The notes under the pieces were generated by a model. That model did not search any database. It had not been told where the DNA came from and was given only the letters and a program-made list of their open reading frames with translations. The translations under genes and the position numbers were made by a program. Positions 33,332 to 40,893 of a stretch of 64,000 bases of DNA are shown here, one piece after another. The DNA comes from Anaerolineales bacterium (GTDB lineage Bacteria > Chloroflexota > Anaerolineae > Anaerolineales > Villigracilaceae): the NCBI GenBank assembly GCA_020634885.1, contig JACKAW010000005.1, forward strand, positions 273,611 through 337,610, read 5' to 3'. Positions within the stretch are counted from its first letter, which is position 1. Every line of letters starts with the position of its first letter.

Positions 33332-33583
33332 TTACTTTTCCAGCGATGAAGCGTCCTCATGAAGTTCCTTCACCAGGTGCGCCCGAGCTTCCACTTCCTC
33401 CATTTTCAAAGAGGCGTACCGTGAGGCTTCTTTCATTAACTTCGCCGCCAACTCAGGTGGGAGTTTTTTTAGGTCATCGTGGGTGTAGCCTTTCTCTTTG
33501 AGATACTCTTCAATGAGGGCATTTTCCAGCAGGGCATTAGGGTCTTCAACAGCATCGACATTTTGGATCGGGTTAGTGTTCAT
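33332..33583 (-). CDS. Small hypothetical acidic helical protein
   Basis: 83 residues, charged and largely helical (LLENALIEEYLKEKGY, LKKLPPELAAKLMKEAS). No family recognised. The ATG at 33583 has AAGGAG 7 nt upstream; an in-frame extension to 33664 lacks support. A repeat-free, monocistronic gene ending at the shared terminator. Small soluble proteins of this shape occur beside transport and stress genes in Chloroflexota, but no function can be assigned. Confidence 0.6.
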   Translation of the reverse strand: MNTNPIQNVDAVEDPNALLENALIEEYLKEKGYTHDDLKKLPPELAAKLMKEASRYASLKMEEVEARAHLVKELHEDASSLEK

Positions 33584-33710
33584 GGCACTCTCCTTCTGCA
33601 AACCAAACTCCATTCGATATCCTTCAATTTCATTATAGTATTTATAAAATGCAAAAACAATCACCTCTCAAAACTGAATAGGGGATTCCAATGAACTTCA
33701 AACAAAGCGA

Positions 33711-33716
33711 TACAAT
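33711..33716 (+). promoter_or_regulatory. -10 box TACAAT next to the acyl-ligase start
   Basis: TACAAT ends 6 nt before ATG 33723 with no Shine-Dalgarno sequence: probable leaderless start. Confidence 0.4.
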
Positions 33717-33722
33717 TTCGTG

Positions 33723-35384
33723 ATGGATATTTTCTCGTTATTTGAGCAGAATGCACTATCTCACCCTGACAAAGCGGCATTTATCTATTTCGATGGAAAA
33801 AAATGGATAACGCTCACCTATGCAAATATCCTGGATAAAACCCAACGCTTCGCTTCCAGACTTTTAGCCTGCTCGCTGACCCCGGGTATGTCTGCCGCTG
33901 TAATGACTCCCCCCTCCATAGACTTCTTCCCTTTCGCACTAGCCCTGCTCAAACTTGGCATCATCCCCATCCTGCTTGAACCTGCCATCGGCATCAAAAA
34001 AATTGGCGAAATCTTGCAAGAAGCCAAGCCCGATATTTTCATCGGCAATACATTGACACATACGTTGCGCATTCTCTTTGGCTGGGGCAGGGATTCGGTG
34101 AAATACAATGTGAGCATTGCAAGAATAGAGAATAGAAAGTGGAAAGTGGAAAGTCAATTACCAATTACCAATTACCAATTACCTCACGCCGCCGCCATCA
34201 TCTACACAAGCGGCTCTACTGGCTTGCCCAAAGGCGCCGTCTATACCCAAGCTAATCTTGCCGCCCAACTTGACCTGCTCAAGAACGCCTTCAACATTAC
34301 CCCAGATGAAATTGACCTGCCCGCCTTCCCGATCTACGCCCTCATAGATCTTCTGCTCGGCGTCACCTCTGTCATTCCAGACATCACCTTCCCCGTCCCT
34401 GGCAAAACTGACCCCGAAAAAGTCATAAACGCCATTCAAAACTTCAATGTCACCAACATGTTCGCCTCGCCCGTAGTACTTGAACTTCTTTCTTCTTTCG
34501 CAGAAAACAACAATTCTTCATCTCGTCCCAATGTTCTTTCTTCACTAAAACGCGTCATCACCGCAGGCGCGCCCGCCACCATAGATTTACAACGGCGCTT
34601 CCGTCACCTGCTCGCGGATCACACTTCCCTCTTCGGCATCTACGGCGCGACAGAGACCCTTCCCATTGCAAAAGTCGAAAGCCGCGAAATCTTTGCACTG
34701 GAAGAGAAAACAAAAAATGGAGCAGGCATTTGTTTGGGAAAACCCATCGAAGGCGTAACCGTCCGCATCATCCCCATCACCGACGAGCTGATTACAGAAT
34801 GGCAGGATTCGCTCACAGTGAAGCCAAATGTTGTTGGTGAAATCACAGTTCAGAGCGGAGCCACGACGCGCGAGTATTTGAATCGCCCAGAGTCAAATCG
34901 AATCTCTAAAATATTATGTCGTTGCGAGGAGGGTGTTTTTCCCGACGAAGCAATCTCAGGGATTGCTTTGGGCAAAGAACGCCCTCGCAATGACAAGGTG
35001 GAAATCATCCACCGCATGGGCGACGTAGGTTATTTCGATGAAGAAGGCAGGCTGTGGTATTGTGGACGGAAATCGCACCGCGTGATTACGAAAGATGATG
35101 TGATGTTTACCGAGCAAATTGAAAATATTTTCAATGCGCATCCGCAAGTAAAGCGTACTGCTCTCGTAGGCGTGGACGGTGAACCTGTGCTATGGGTTGA
35201 AATGCACAAAGGAATAAAAGCAGGCAAGCTACAAATCATTGCCGAACTCAAAGCCCTTGCCGTTTCTCACCCCCAAGCCTCGCGGATACGAACCTTTCTC
35301 TTCTTAAAAAAATTTCCCACCGATGTCCGTCACAACTCCAAGATCATCCGTGAGAAATTAACTGAACTGGCAACTGATTACTGA
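33723..35384 (+). CDS. AMP-dependent acyl ligase, OleC (beta-lactone synthetase)-like
   Basis: 553 residues of the ANL superfamily. The P-loop is IIYTSGSTGLPKGA, the A5-like motif FGIYGATETLP, and RMGDVGYFDEEGRLWYCGRK with SHRVITKDD is the segment I associate with OleC/fatty-acid ligase proteins of head-to-head hydrocarbon synthesis, where the enzyme closes a beta-hydroxy acid to a beta-lactone. Two repeats interrupt it in frame: a heptamer tract at residues ~136-155 and a REP-like element at residues ~399-424, neither within core motifs. A third heptamer array supplies the stop codon. Activity may be affected. An OleD-like and a ketoacyl synthase gene lie 10-14 kb away. Confidence 0.78.
   Translation: MDIFSLFEQNALSHPDKAAFIYFDGKKWITLTYANILDKTQRFASRLLACSLTPGMSAAVMTPPSIDFFPFALALLKLGIIPILLEPAIGIKKIGEILQEAKPDIFIGNTLTHTLRILFGWGRDSVKYNVSIARIENRKWKVESQLPITNYQLPHAAAIIYTSGSTGLPKGAVYTQANLAAQLDLLKNAFNITPDEIDLPAFPIYALIDLLLGVTSVIPDITFPVPGKTDPEKVINAIQNFNVTNMFASPVVLELLSSFAENNNSSSRPNVLSSLKRVITAGAPATIDLQRRFRHLLADHTSLFGIYGATETLPIAKVESREIFALEEKTKNGAGICLGKPIEGVTVRIIPITDELITEWQDSLTVKPNVVGEITVQSGATTREYLNRPESNRISKILCRCEEGVFPDEAISGIALGKERPRNDKVEIIHRMGDVGYFDEEGRLWYCGRKSHRVITKDDVMFTEQIENIFNAHPQVKRTALVGVDGEPVLWVEMHKGIKAGKLQIIAELKALAVSHPQASRIRTFLFLKKFPTDVRHNSKIIREKLTELATDY
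34127..34187. repeat. Heptamer tract inside the acyl ligase
   Basis: AAGTGGA, AAGTGGA, then four exact AATTACC units (34156-34183), translated as an NYQLP-containing insertion with a 21-nt (7-residue) period. Confidence 0.8.
34917..34994. repeat. REP-like repeat family A copy 2, inside the acyl ligase
   Basis: GTCGTTGCGAGG...GACGAAGCAATCTC...GGGCAAAGAACGCC...CTCGCAATGAC, the same family as 24241 and 47501, read through in frame. Confidence 0.8.
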
Positions 35385-35403
35385 TAACTGGTTACTAATC
35401 ACT
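35362..35403. repeat. Heptamer array spanning two convergent stop codons
   Basis: Six phased units CTGAACT, GGCAACT, GATTACT, GATAACT, GGTTACT, AATCACT. The acyl ligase stop (35382-35384) and the LacI gene stop (35399-35401) both lie inside it. Confidence 0.75.
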
Positions 35404-36388
35404 TCCCTTTGACACTTGACCCTCTTGCAATCAACGACCCTTTCAAAATCACCGTCTTTGGCGAGCGGCTGGGTTCCTGAATGCGTTGAAACAATAACTC
35501 TGTTGCAGTGCGTCCGATCTCTTCTGTCGGCTGGGCAAGGACTGTGATGGGTGGATCCACCAATGCCCCCCAGGTGGTTTCATCGAAGCCGACAATTGCT
35601 ACATCGTTTGGTACTTTCAATTTACTATCACGTGCGGCTTGATAGGCACCTGCCGTGAGTAAACTGTTACTCGTGAAAATGGCATCGGGGCGATTGGGCT
35701 GGCTGAGTAAATTCATCGTCGTTTCATACCCCTGCTGAATGCGCGGAGAAATAAAATGCGCCGCGACTGGATTCAACTGATGGTCTTTGAGTGCCTTATG
35801 AAACCCACGGCTGCGTTCCTGCCCGGTGGTACTGGCATCACCGAATAAACCCGCTATTTTTTTATAACCATTGCTGATGAGGTGCTCGGTCAGTTCGTAA
35901 GCCGCAGCGACGTTATCCAGCAAGACCATGTCCACGTCATTGGATTCAATGGCGCGGTCGATGACCACGAAAGGCATTTTCTGGTTATACGTCTGGGAGT
36001 GAATGTCGAATTGATGCGTGGGGGAGAAGATGACACCCGCCACGTTTTCATCGTACAAAAGATTCAGGTACAGTTCTTCTTTATCGGGGTCTTCATCGGT
36101 GTTGCACATCAACACCGAATAGCCCTGCTCATAAGCGGCATCTTCCACCGCGCGACCGATTGCTGTAAAGAATGGGTTGCGAATATCGGAAACCACTAAA
36201 CCGATCTTGGCGCTTTTCTGCACACGCAAACTGCGGGCGATCAAATTCGGGCGGTAATTTAAATCTGAAATTGCCTTGAGCACCCGATCTCTGGTCTCAG
36301 GTTTGATGGGGGAGTTTTTGGCTAAAACACGCGAAACGGTGGCAGTGGATACCCCCGCAGCTTTGGCGACGTCTTTGATGCTGGTCAT
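35399..36388 (-). CDS. LacI-family repressor of the hexitol PTS operon
   Basis: 329 residues. The N-terminal HTH reads SIKDVAKAAGVSTATVSRVLAKNSPIKPETRDRVLKA, textbook LacI/CcpA, followed by the hinge region LNYRPNLIARSLR and a periplasmic-binding-like sensor domain (VSDIRNPFFTAIGRAVEDAAYEQGYSVLMCNTDEDPDKE). It is divergent from the PTS operon, with one cre-type site near its own start and one over the PTS promoter, so it probably represses both and responds to a sugar or sugar phosphate. C-terminal end lies in a heptamer array. Confidence 0.9.
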   Translation of the reverse strand: MTSIKDVAKAAGVSTATVSRVLAKNSPIKPETRDRVLKAISDLNYRPNLIARSLRVQKSAKIGLVVSDIRNPFFTAIGRAVEDAAYEQGYSVLMCNTDEDPDKEELYLNLLYDENVAGVIFSPTHQFDIHSQTYNQKMPFVVIDRAIESNDVDMVLLDNVAAAYELTEHLISNGYKKIAGLFGDASTTGQERSRGFHKALKDHQLNPVAAHFISPRIQQGYETTMNLLSQPNRPDAIFTSNSLLTAGAYQAARDSKLKVPNDVAIVGFDETTWGALVDPPITVLAQPTEEIGRTATELLFQRIQEPSRSPKTVILKGSLIARGSSVKGK

Positions 36389-36421
36389 AGATAGGAATTA
36401 TATCATTTTGATGTAATAAAA

Positions 36422-36436
36422 ATGAAAACGATTACT
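36422..36436. promoter_or_regulatory. cre-like LacI operator near the regulator gene
   Basis: ATGAAAACGATTACT fits the 15-nt WTGNAANCGNWNNCW consensus at every position, 34 bp upstream of the LacI start: probable autoregulation. Confidence 0.65.
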
Positions 36437-36548
36437 TTATATCGGTGTTGTAATGAATGTTAGTGTACCATAACCTTCCGAAAACGACGAAAAATAAGCT
36501 TATTTTTTAACTTTTCGGTCAATTTTACAGGCTGACCTTGCAAAAGTC

Positions 36549-36577
36549 TTGACACGAATAATGTAATCGTTTACACT
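36549..36577 (+). promoter_or_regulatory. Promoter of the hexitol PTS operon
   Basis: TTGACA (36549-36554), 17-nt spacer, TACACT (36572-36577). The cre-like operator covers the spacer and -10 box. The 5' leader of about 200 nt before the EIIC ATG shows no clear riboswitch. Confidence 0.7.
36561..36575. promoter_or_regulatory. cre-like LacI operator over the PTS promoter
   Basis: ATGTAATCGTTTACA matches the LacI/CcpA consensus at all defined positions and overlaps the core promoter, as expected for repression. Confidence 0.75.
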
Positions 36578-36787
36578 ACCGCCACCTTCTAGGCAATTAG
36601 TCAATTTCTCGTGTCAATTTCGTTGTTCAAATTTACTGGTAGCACTTTTGTCAAAGTAAATTAATACCTTCATTTGGTTACACAGCAGCACCCACCGGCT
36701 GCTTTTGTAATGTGGAAGAGAACAAGCCTTTCCACAATTAATCATGCCTGAAAATCAGGCGAATTAAAAACTCCAAGGAGATGCAAA

Positions 36788-37819
36788 ATGAAAGAGAGAT
36801 TTCAACAGTTTGGTGGCTTTTTGGCAGGAATGGTCATCCCTAACATTGGCGCGTTTATTGCCTGGGCTTTAATTACCGCCATATTCATTCCGACCGGCTG
36901 GATTCCAAACGAAAGCTTTGCCAAGTTAGTCGGACCGATGATCATTAACCTGCTCCCGGTTTTGATCGGTTATACGGGTGGCAAAATGGTTCATGGGCAT
37001 CGTGGCGGCGTAGTTGGTGCAGTTGCTACCATGGGTGTTGTTGTCGGTTCAGACATCCCCATGTTCATGGGTGCCATGATTATGGGTCCGTTCGGCGGTT
37101 GGGCAATGCAAAAGGTCGATGAATTCCTCGATCCCAAAGTTGGTGTTGGTTTTGAGATGTTGGTTAACAATTTTTCAGCTGGTATCCTTGGTACCATTCT
37201 TGCGATTTTGGGTTTCCTTGGCGTTGCCCCTGTTGTAACATCTGTCAGTAATGCTGCCGGTGCTGCTGTGGATTGGATGGTAAGTGCCAATTTACTTCCT
37301 CTCGCTGCCATCATCATCGAACCTGCAAAAGTTCTGTTCTTGAACAATGCTCTAAATCATGGTGTTTTGGCTCCCTTAGGTGTAGCTGCCGCTGCTGAAA
37401 CGGGTCGCGCCATTCATTTCTTGCTTGAAACCAACCCCGGTCCTGGTTTGGGTCTGTTGGTTGCGTTCTATGTTGCTGGCAAGGGTATGCTGAAGGAATC
37501 TTCCCCCAGTTCCATGATCATTCACTTCCTCGGTGGTATTCATGAGATCTACTTCCCCTACGTTCTTGCCCACCCCATCATGATTCTTTCCATGATCGCT
37601 GGCGGTATGGCTGCTGACTTCTGGTTTGTGATCTCCGGTGCTGGCTTGGTTGCCACTCCCTCCCCCGGCTCGATTTTCGCTTACTTGGCAGTGATCCCCA
37701 AGGGACAGCACTTCCAGGTTTTGACCGGTGTTCTCATTGGCGCAGTGGTGTCTTTCCTAGTGGGTTCCTTTATTCTCCGAGTTAATCCTGTAAAGGAAGA
37801 AGCTGAAGCCGAAGCGTAG
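36788..37819 (+). CDS. mtlA: PTS mannitol/hexitol-type EIIC permease
   Basis: 343 residues and about eight to ten membrane helices, matching the EIIC part of MtlA: start FQQFGGFLAGMVIPNIGAFIAW, GKMVHGHRGGVVGAVATMG, the NNALNHGVLAPLG segment and GGIHEIYFPYVLAHP near the C-terminus. It transports a hexitol with concomitant phosphorylation. Unlike E. coli MtlA, EIIB and EIIA are not fused but encoded downstream. AAGGAG precedes the ATG. First gene of the LacI-controlled operon; actual hexitol unproven. Confidence 0.9.
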   Translation: MKERFQQFGGFLAGMVIPNIGAFIAWALITAIFIPTGWIPNESFAKLVGPMIINLLPVLIGYTGGKMVHGHRGGVVGAVATMGVVVGSDIPMFMGAMIMGPFGGWAMQKVDEFLDPKVGVGFEMLVNNFSAGILGTILAILGFLGVAPVVTSVSNAAGAAVDWMVSANLLPLAAIIIEPAKVLFLNNALNHGVLAPLGVAAAAETGRAIHFLLETNPGPGLGLLVAFYVAGKGMLKESSPSSMIIHFLGGIHEIYFPYVLAHPIMILSMIAGGMAADFWFVISGAGLVATPSPGSIFAYLAVIPKGQHFQVLTGVLIGAVVSFLVGSFILRVNPVKEEAEAEA

Positions 37820-37847
37820 TCAGCTGGTCCATTTCTGATGTCTAAGT

Positions 37848-37893
37848 AAATCAGTGGATACGGTATGATTACGAAGCCGTATCCACTGATTTT
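37848..37893 (+). terminator. Intra-operon hairpin between EIIC and EIIB
   Basis: Exact 16-nt arms (37848-37863, 37877-37892) followed by a very short T run (TTTTC). Probably a partial terminator or mRNA-stability element that sets EIIC versus soluble-component levels. Confidence 0.6.
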
Positions 37894-37911
37894 CATAAAA
37901 GGAGAAATCTC

Positions 37912-38241
37912 ATGGCGAATTCAATTTCTGCCGCTAATGTAAAGACTGTCATCCTTGCCTGTGAAGCTGGAATGGGATCCAGTTTGATGAGTGTCAATTC
38001 TCTCAAGAAAAAATTGAAAGCGGCTCAGGTCAATGATGTTATGGTTGTCCATAAACCCGTGCGCGAAGTGCCCGCAACTGCAGAGTTAATTGTTGTTCAT
38101 AAGGGGCTTGCCAAGTCTGCGGCTGCCAAGGCTCCCAATGCTGTGGTGATCGCGTTCAATCATTTTTTGAATGACCCGGTATTTGACAAACTTGTTCAGG
38201 CGTTTGTTGATAAGACCGATATTGTGGGCACGGAACTATAG
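37912..38241 (+). CDS. PTS mannitol-type EIIB phosphocarrier
   Basis: 109 residues. The P-loop-like phosphocysteine motif is ILACEAGMGSSLMS near residue 21, followed by MVVHKPVREVP and a C-terminal helix, as in the EIIB domain of MtlA. It takes phosphate from the EIIA protein encoded next and passes it to the hexitol bound by EIIC. AAAGGAG lies upstream. Two nucleotides separate it from the EIIA gene. Confidence 0.9.
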   Translation: MANSISAANVKTVILACEAGMGSSLMSVNSLKKKLKAAQVNDVMVVHKPVREVPATAELIVVHKGLAKSAAAKAPNAVVIAFNHFLNDPVFDKLVQAFVDKTDIVGTEL

Positions 38242-38243
38242 CC

Positions 38244-38684
38244 ATGTCCATTCTCTCAAGTGAACGCATTCAACTTAATGCTGCCGCTACAGACCGTACA
38301 GATGCCATTAAAAAAGCGGGGAATCTTTTAGTAACCTCGGGCTGTGTGTTGCCCGAATATGTGGGTGGAATGCTCAAGCGCGAAGAAAGCATGTCTACCT
38401 ACCTTGGAAGCGGGGTTGCCATTCCGCATGGCATTTATGAAAACAAAGATCACGTTTTGAAAACGGGGATTTCCGTTCTACAACTTCCACAAGGAGTGGC
38501 ATGGGATGAAGATGGGGAACCTGTTTTCCTAGTGATCGGGATCGCCGCTGCAGGGGATGAGCATGTGGGGGTGCTGGCAAGCCTTGCGGAGGCTGTTGAA
38601 GATGAAGATATTTTGAACGAACTGATCCGCACGACTGACTCGGAAGTTATTTTGAAGCATTTAGGCAAAGACCCTGTTGAGTAA
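38244..38684 (+). CDS. mtlF: PTS mannitol-type EIIA phosphocarrier
   Basis: 146 residues of the fructose/mannitol EIIA fold. The active-site histidine is in SGVAIPHGIYENKD near residue 63, preceded by GMLKREESMSTYLG. It accepts phosphate from HPr and donates it to EIIB. The gene follows EIIB by 2 nt and precedes the fused HPr-EI gene, so every soluble PTS component is in one operon. Confidence 0.92.
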   Translation: MSILSSERIQLNAAATDRTDAIKKAGNLLVTSGCVLPEYVGGMLKREESMSTYLGSGVAIPHGIYENKDHVLKTGISVLQLPQGVAWDEDGEPVFLVIGIAAAGDEHVGVLASLAEAVEDEDILNELIRTTDSEVILKHLGKDPVE

Positions 38685-38733
38685 TTTCATTTAATGGTTG
38701 AAAGGTTTCATTGCCGCAGAATGGAGTTTCGTC

Positions 38734-40767
38734 ATGAAACAATTGGAGATCACAATCCATAATGAGACTGGGCTGCATGCGCGCCCTGCAAAGACACTGG
38801 TGAATCTCGTAAAAAAATTCAAGTCAGATATTGTCATCTGGAATGGGGAGAAGAAGGCAAATGCCAAAAGTTTGATCTCAGTATTAACATTGGGGGCGTC
38901 GAAGGGGAGCCAACTCAAATTTGAAGTAAATGGTGAGGACGAAGAAACAGCCGTGGTGGAGATCGAAGCGGCAATTCTATCCGGCTTGGGAGAGGGCGAA
39001 GCGGTTCATTCATCACAGACAACGCCTTCTGCCCAGAAAACCGAATCCACGAGTACAGAACAAAAGCCCCAAAAAGAAAATATGTTGAGAGGGGTGGGTG
39101 CTGCGCCGGGGATCGCCATTGGACCTGTCTTTCACTTTAAACGTCAGGAGATTTCACTTGACGAAGTATCAAGCGGACTTGTGCTGGACTGGGAACGCTT
39201 GCAAGATGCGTTGGCACGGGCACGCGAGCAATTGGAAAATTTGAATCAACAAATGATCGAAAAAGGTTTGCAAGCCGAAGCGGCTATTTTTGATGCTCAT
39301 CTTGGTTTGTTGGATGACCCGGAACTGACCGACGCTGTACAGACCCGCATCCAAAAAGGGCAGGATGCCTTGAAAGCGTGGAAGGAAACCATTGAAGATA
39401 ATGCCATGGTGGTGGCAACATTGAACGATCCGATTCTCTCGGCTCGGGCGGATGACCTGCGTGATGTGGGCAGGCGTGTTTTGAAATTGATGGTTGGGGC
39501 AGATGACAAAATGGATGTTCTACCCGATAAGCCCGTTATTGTGGTTGCGGATGAACTCTCTCCTTCTGATACGGTTTCCTTCAATAAAGAGTTGGTATTA
39601 GGGTTCTGCATCGTTAATGGCGGACCGACCTCGCACACGGCGATCCTTGCAAGAGCTTTGGGTTTGCCTGCCATTGTCAGCGTGAATGAGTCTGTTTTGA
39701 AATTGGAAAATGATTCATACATCATTGTAGACGGCAGCGACGGATCATTGACGTTCAACCCCTCGCCGGAAGAATTGCAAGCGGCGGAACAGCAGCGCAA
39801 TCAATGGATTGAAAAACGCCGCGTCGCATTGGAACAGGCAAACGTACCTGCCATCACAGCGGATGGGCATGAAGTGGAAGTGGTTGGCAATGCGGGTTCG
39901 CTGACAGATGCCGAAAAAGCCCTAAAGATGGGCGCAGCAGGCATCGGCTTGTTGCGAACCGAATTCTTGTTTTTGGAACGTACCACAGCCCCGACAGAAT
40001 CCGAACAATTCGATGTTTATCGCCCGATTGCAGAGACGATGGGCAAATTGCCGGTCATTGTGCGGACGCTGGATGTGGGCGGCGATAAACCTTTGCCCTA
40101 CATTGAAATGATGCGCGAAGAAAATCCGTTTTTGGGTGAGCGCGGAATCCGTCTCTGCCTGAACCGACCGGAATTATTCCGCCAGCAGTTGCGTGCTATT
40201 TTGCGGGCGAGCGCACACGGCAACCTGCTGATTATGTTCCCGATGGTGGGCGATATTGAAGAATACCGTCAGGCGCGCAAGATGCTGGATGAGTTGCAAA
40301 CTGAATTGAACATCCCGCGTGTATCGGCGGGCATCATGATCGAAGTCCCATCGGCGGCGTTGATGGCGGACGTATTGGCAAAAGAAGTAGATTTCTTCTC
40401 CATCGGTACGAACGACCTGACGCAATACACGCTGGCAATGGATCGTATGCACCCCGCACTTGCCAGCAAGCAGGATGGACTTCACCCCGCTGTGCTGCGT
40501 TTGATTGCAAAGACAATTGAAGGTGCGCACAAACATGGCAAGTGGGCAGGCATCTGCGGCGAGTTGGGTTCAGACCCGTATGCTGTGCCGATTTTGATCG
40601 GCTTGGGCATTGATGAATTGAGCGTCAACGTGCCATCAGTTCCGTTGGTCAAAGCGCAGATCCGTGGACTGAACGTTTCAGAATTGCGCAACCTCGCACA
40701 ACAAGCCTTGGAATGTTCCACTGCGCTTGAAGTGCGTGAGTTGGTGAAGAAAACATTGAGTATGTAA
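38734..40767 (+). CDS. Fused HPr-Enzyme I of the PTS
   Basis: 677 residues. Residues 1-90 are an HPr domain with phospho-His in ETGLHARPAKTL and a serine in NAKSLISVLTLGA at the regulatory Ser46 position. A polar linker (residues ~100-125) leads to Enzyme I: N-terminal APGIAIGPVFHF, phospho-His in NGGPTSHTAILARALGLPAIV, and PEP-binding IGLLRTEFLFLER, DVGGDKPLPY and FSIGTNDLTQYTLAMDR. It starts the relay from PEP. The ATG at 38734 is preferred; a TTG at 38698 adds 12 unrelated residues. Confidence 0.93.
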   Translation: MKQLEITIHNETGLHARPAKTLVNLVKKFKSDIVIWNGEKKANAKSLISVLTLGASKGSQLKFEVNGEDEETAVVEIEAAILSGLGEGEAVHSSQTTPSAQKTESTSTEQKPQKENMLRGVGAAPGIAIGPVFHFKRQEISLDEVSSGLVLDWERLQDALARAREQLENLNQQMIEKGLQAEAAIFDAHLGLLDDPELTDAVQTRIQKGQDALKAWKETIEDNAMVVATLNDPILSARADDLRDVGRRVLKLMVGADDKMDVLPDKPVIVVADELSPSDTVSFNKELVLGFCIVNGGPTSHTAILARALGLPAIVSVNESVLKLENDSYIIVDGSDGSLTFNPSPEELQAAEQQRNQWIEKRRVALEQANVPAITADGHEVEVVGNAGSLTDAEKALKMGAAGIGLLRTEFLFLERTTAPTESEQFDVYRPIAETMGKLPVIVRTLDVGGDKPLPYIEMMREENPFLGERGIRLCLNRPELFRQQLRAILRASAHGNLLIMFPMVGDIEEYRQARKMLDELQTELNIPRVSAGIMIEVPSAALMADVLAKEVDFFSIGTNDLTQYTLAMDRMHPALASKQDGLHPAVLRLIAKTIEGAHKHGKWAGICGELGSDPYAVPILIGLGIDELSVNVPSVPLVKAQIRGLNVSELRNLAQQALECSTALEVRELVKKTLSM

Positions 40768-40771
40768 AAAA

Positions 40772-40846
40772 CAACCACAGATGAACAAAGATAAAAAAAG
40801 ATGGTTTCATCCAACGATTATGTTCATCCGTGTTCATCTGTGATTA
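40772..40846. repeat. Palindromic intergenic repeat (CCACAGATGAACA type)
   Basis: ACCACAGATGAACA at one end and TGTTCATCTGTGATT at the other form imperfect inverted arms around a T-rich core. Such sequences yield spurious short open frames and have no coding role. Confidence 0.55.
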
Positions 40847-40893
40847 ATCCCTTGAACATAATGGAGACGATAGTCTCTTGAAAGGACTCCAAA

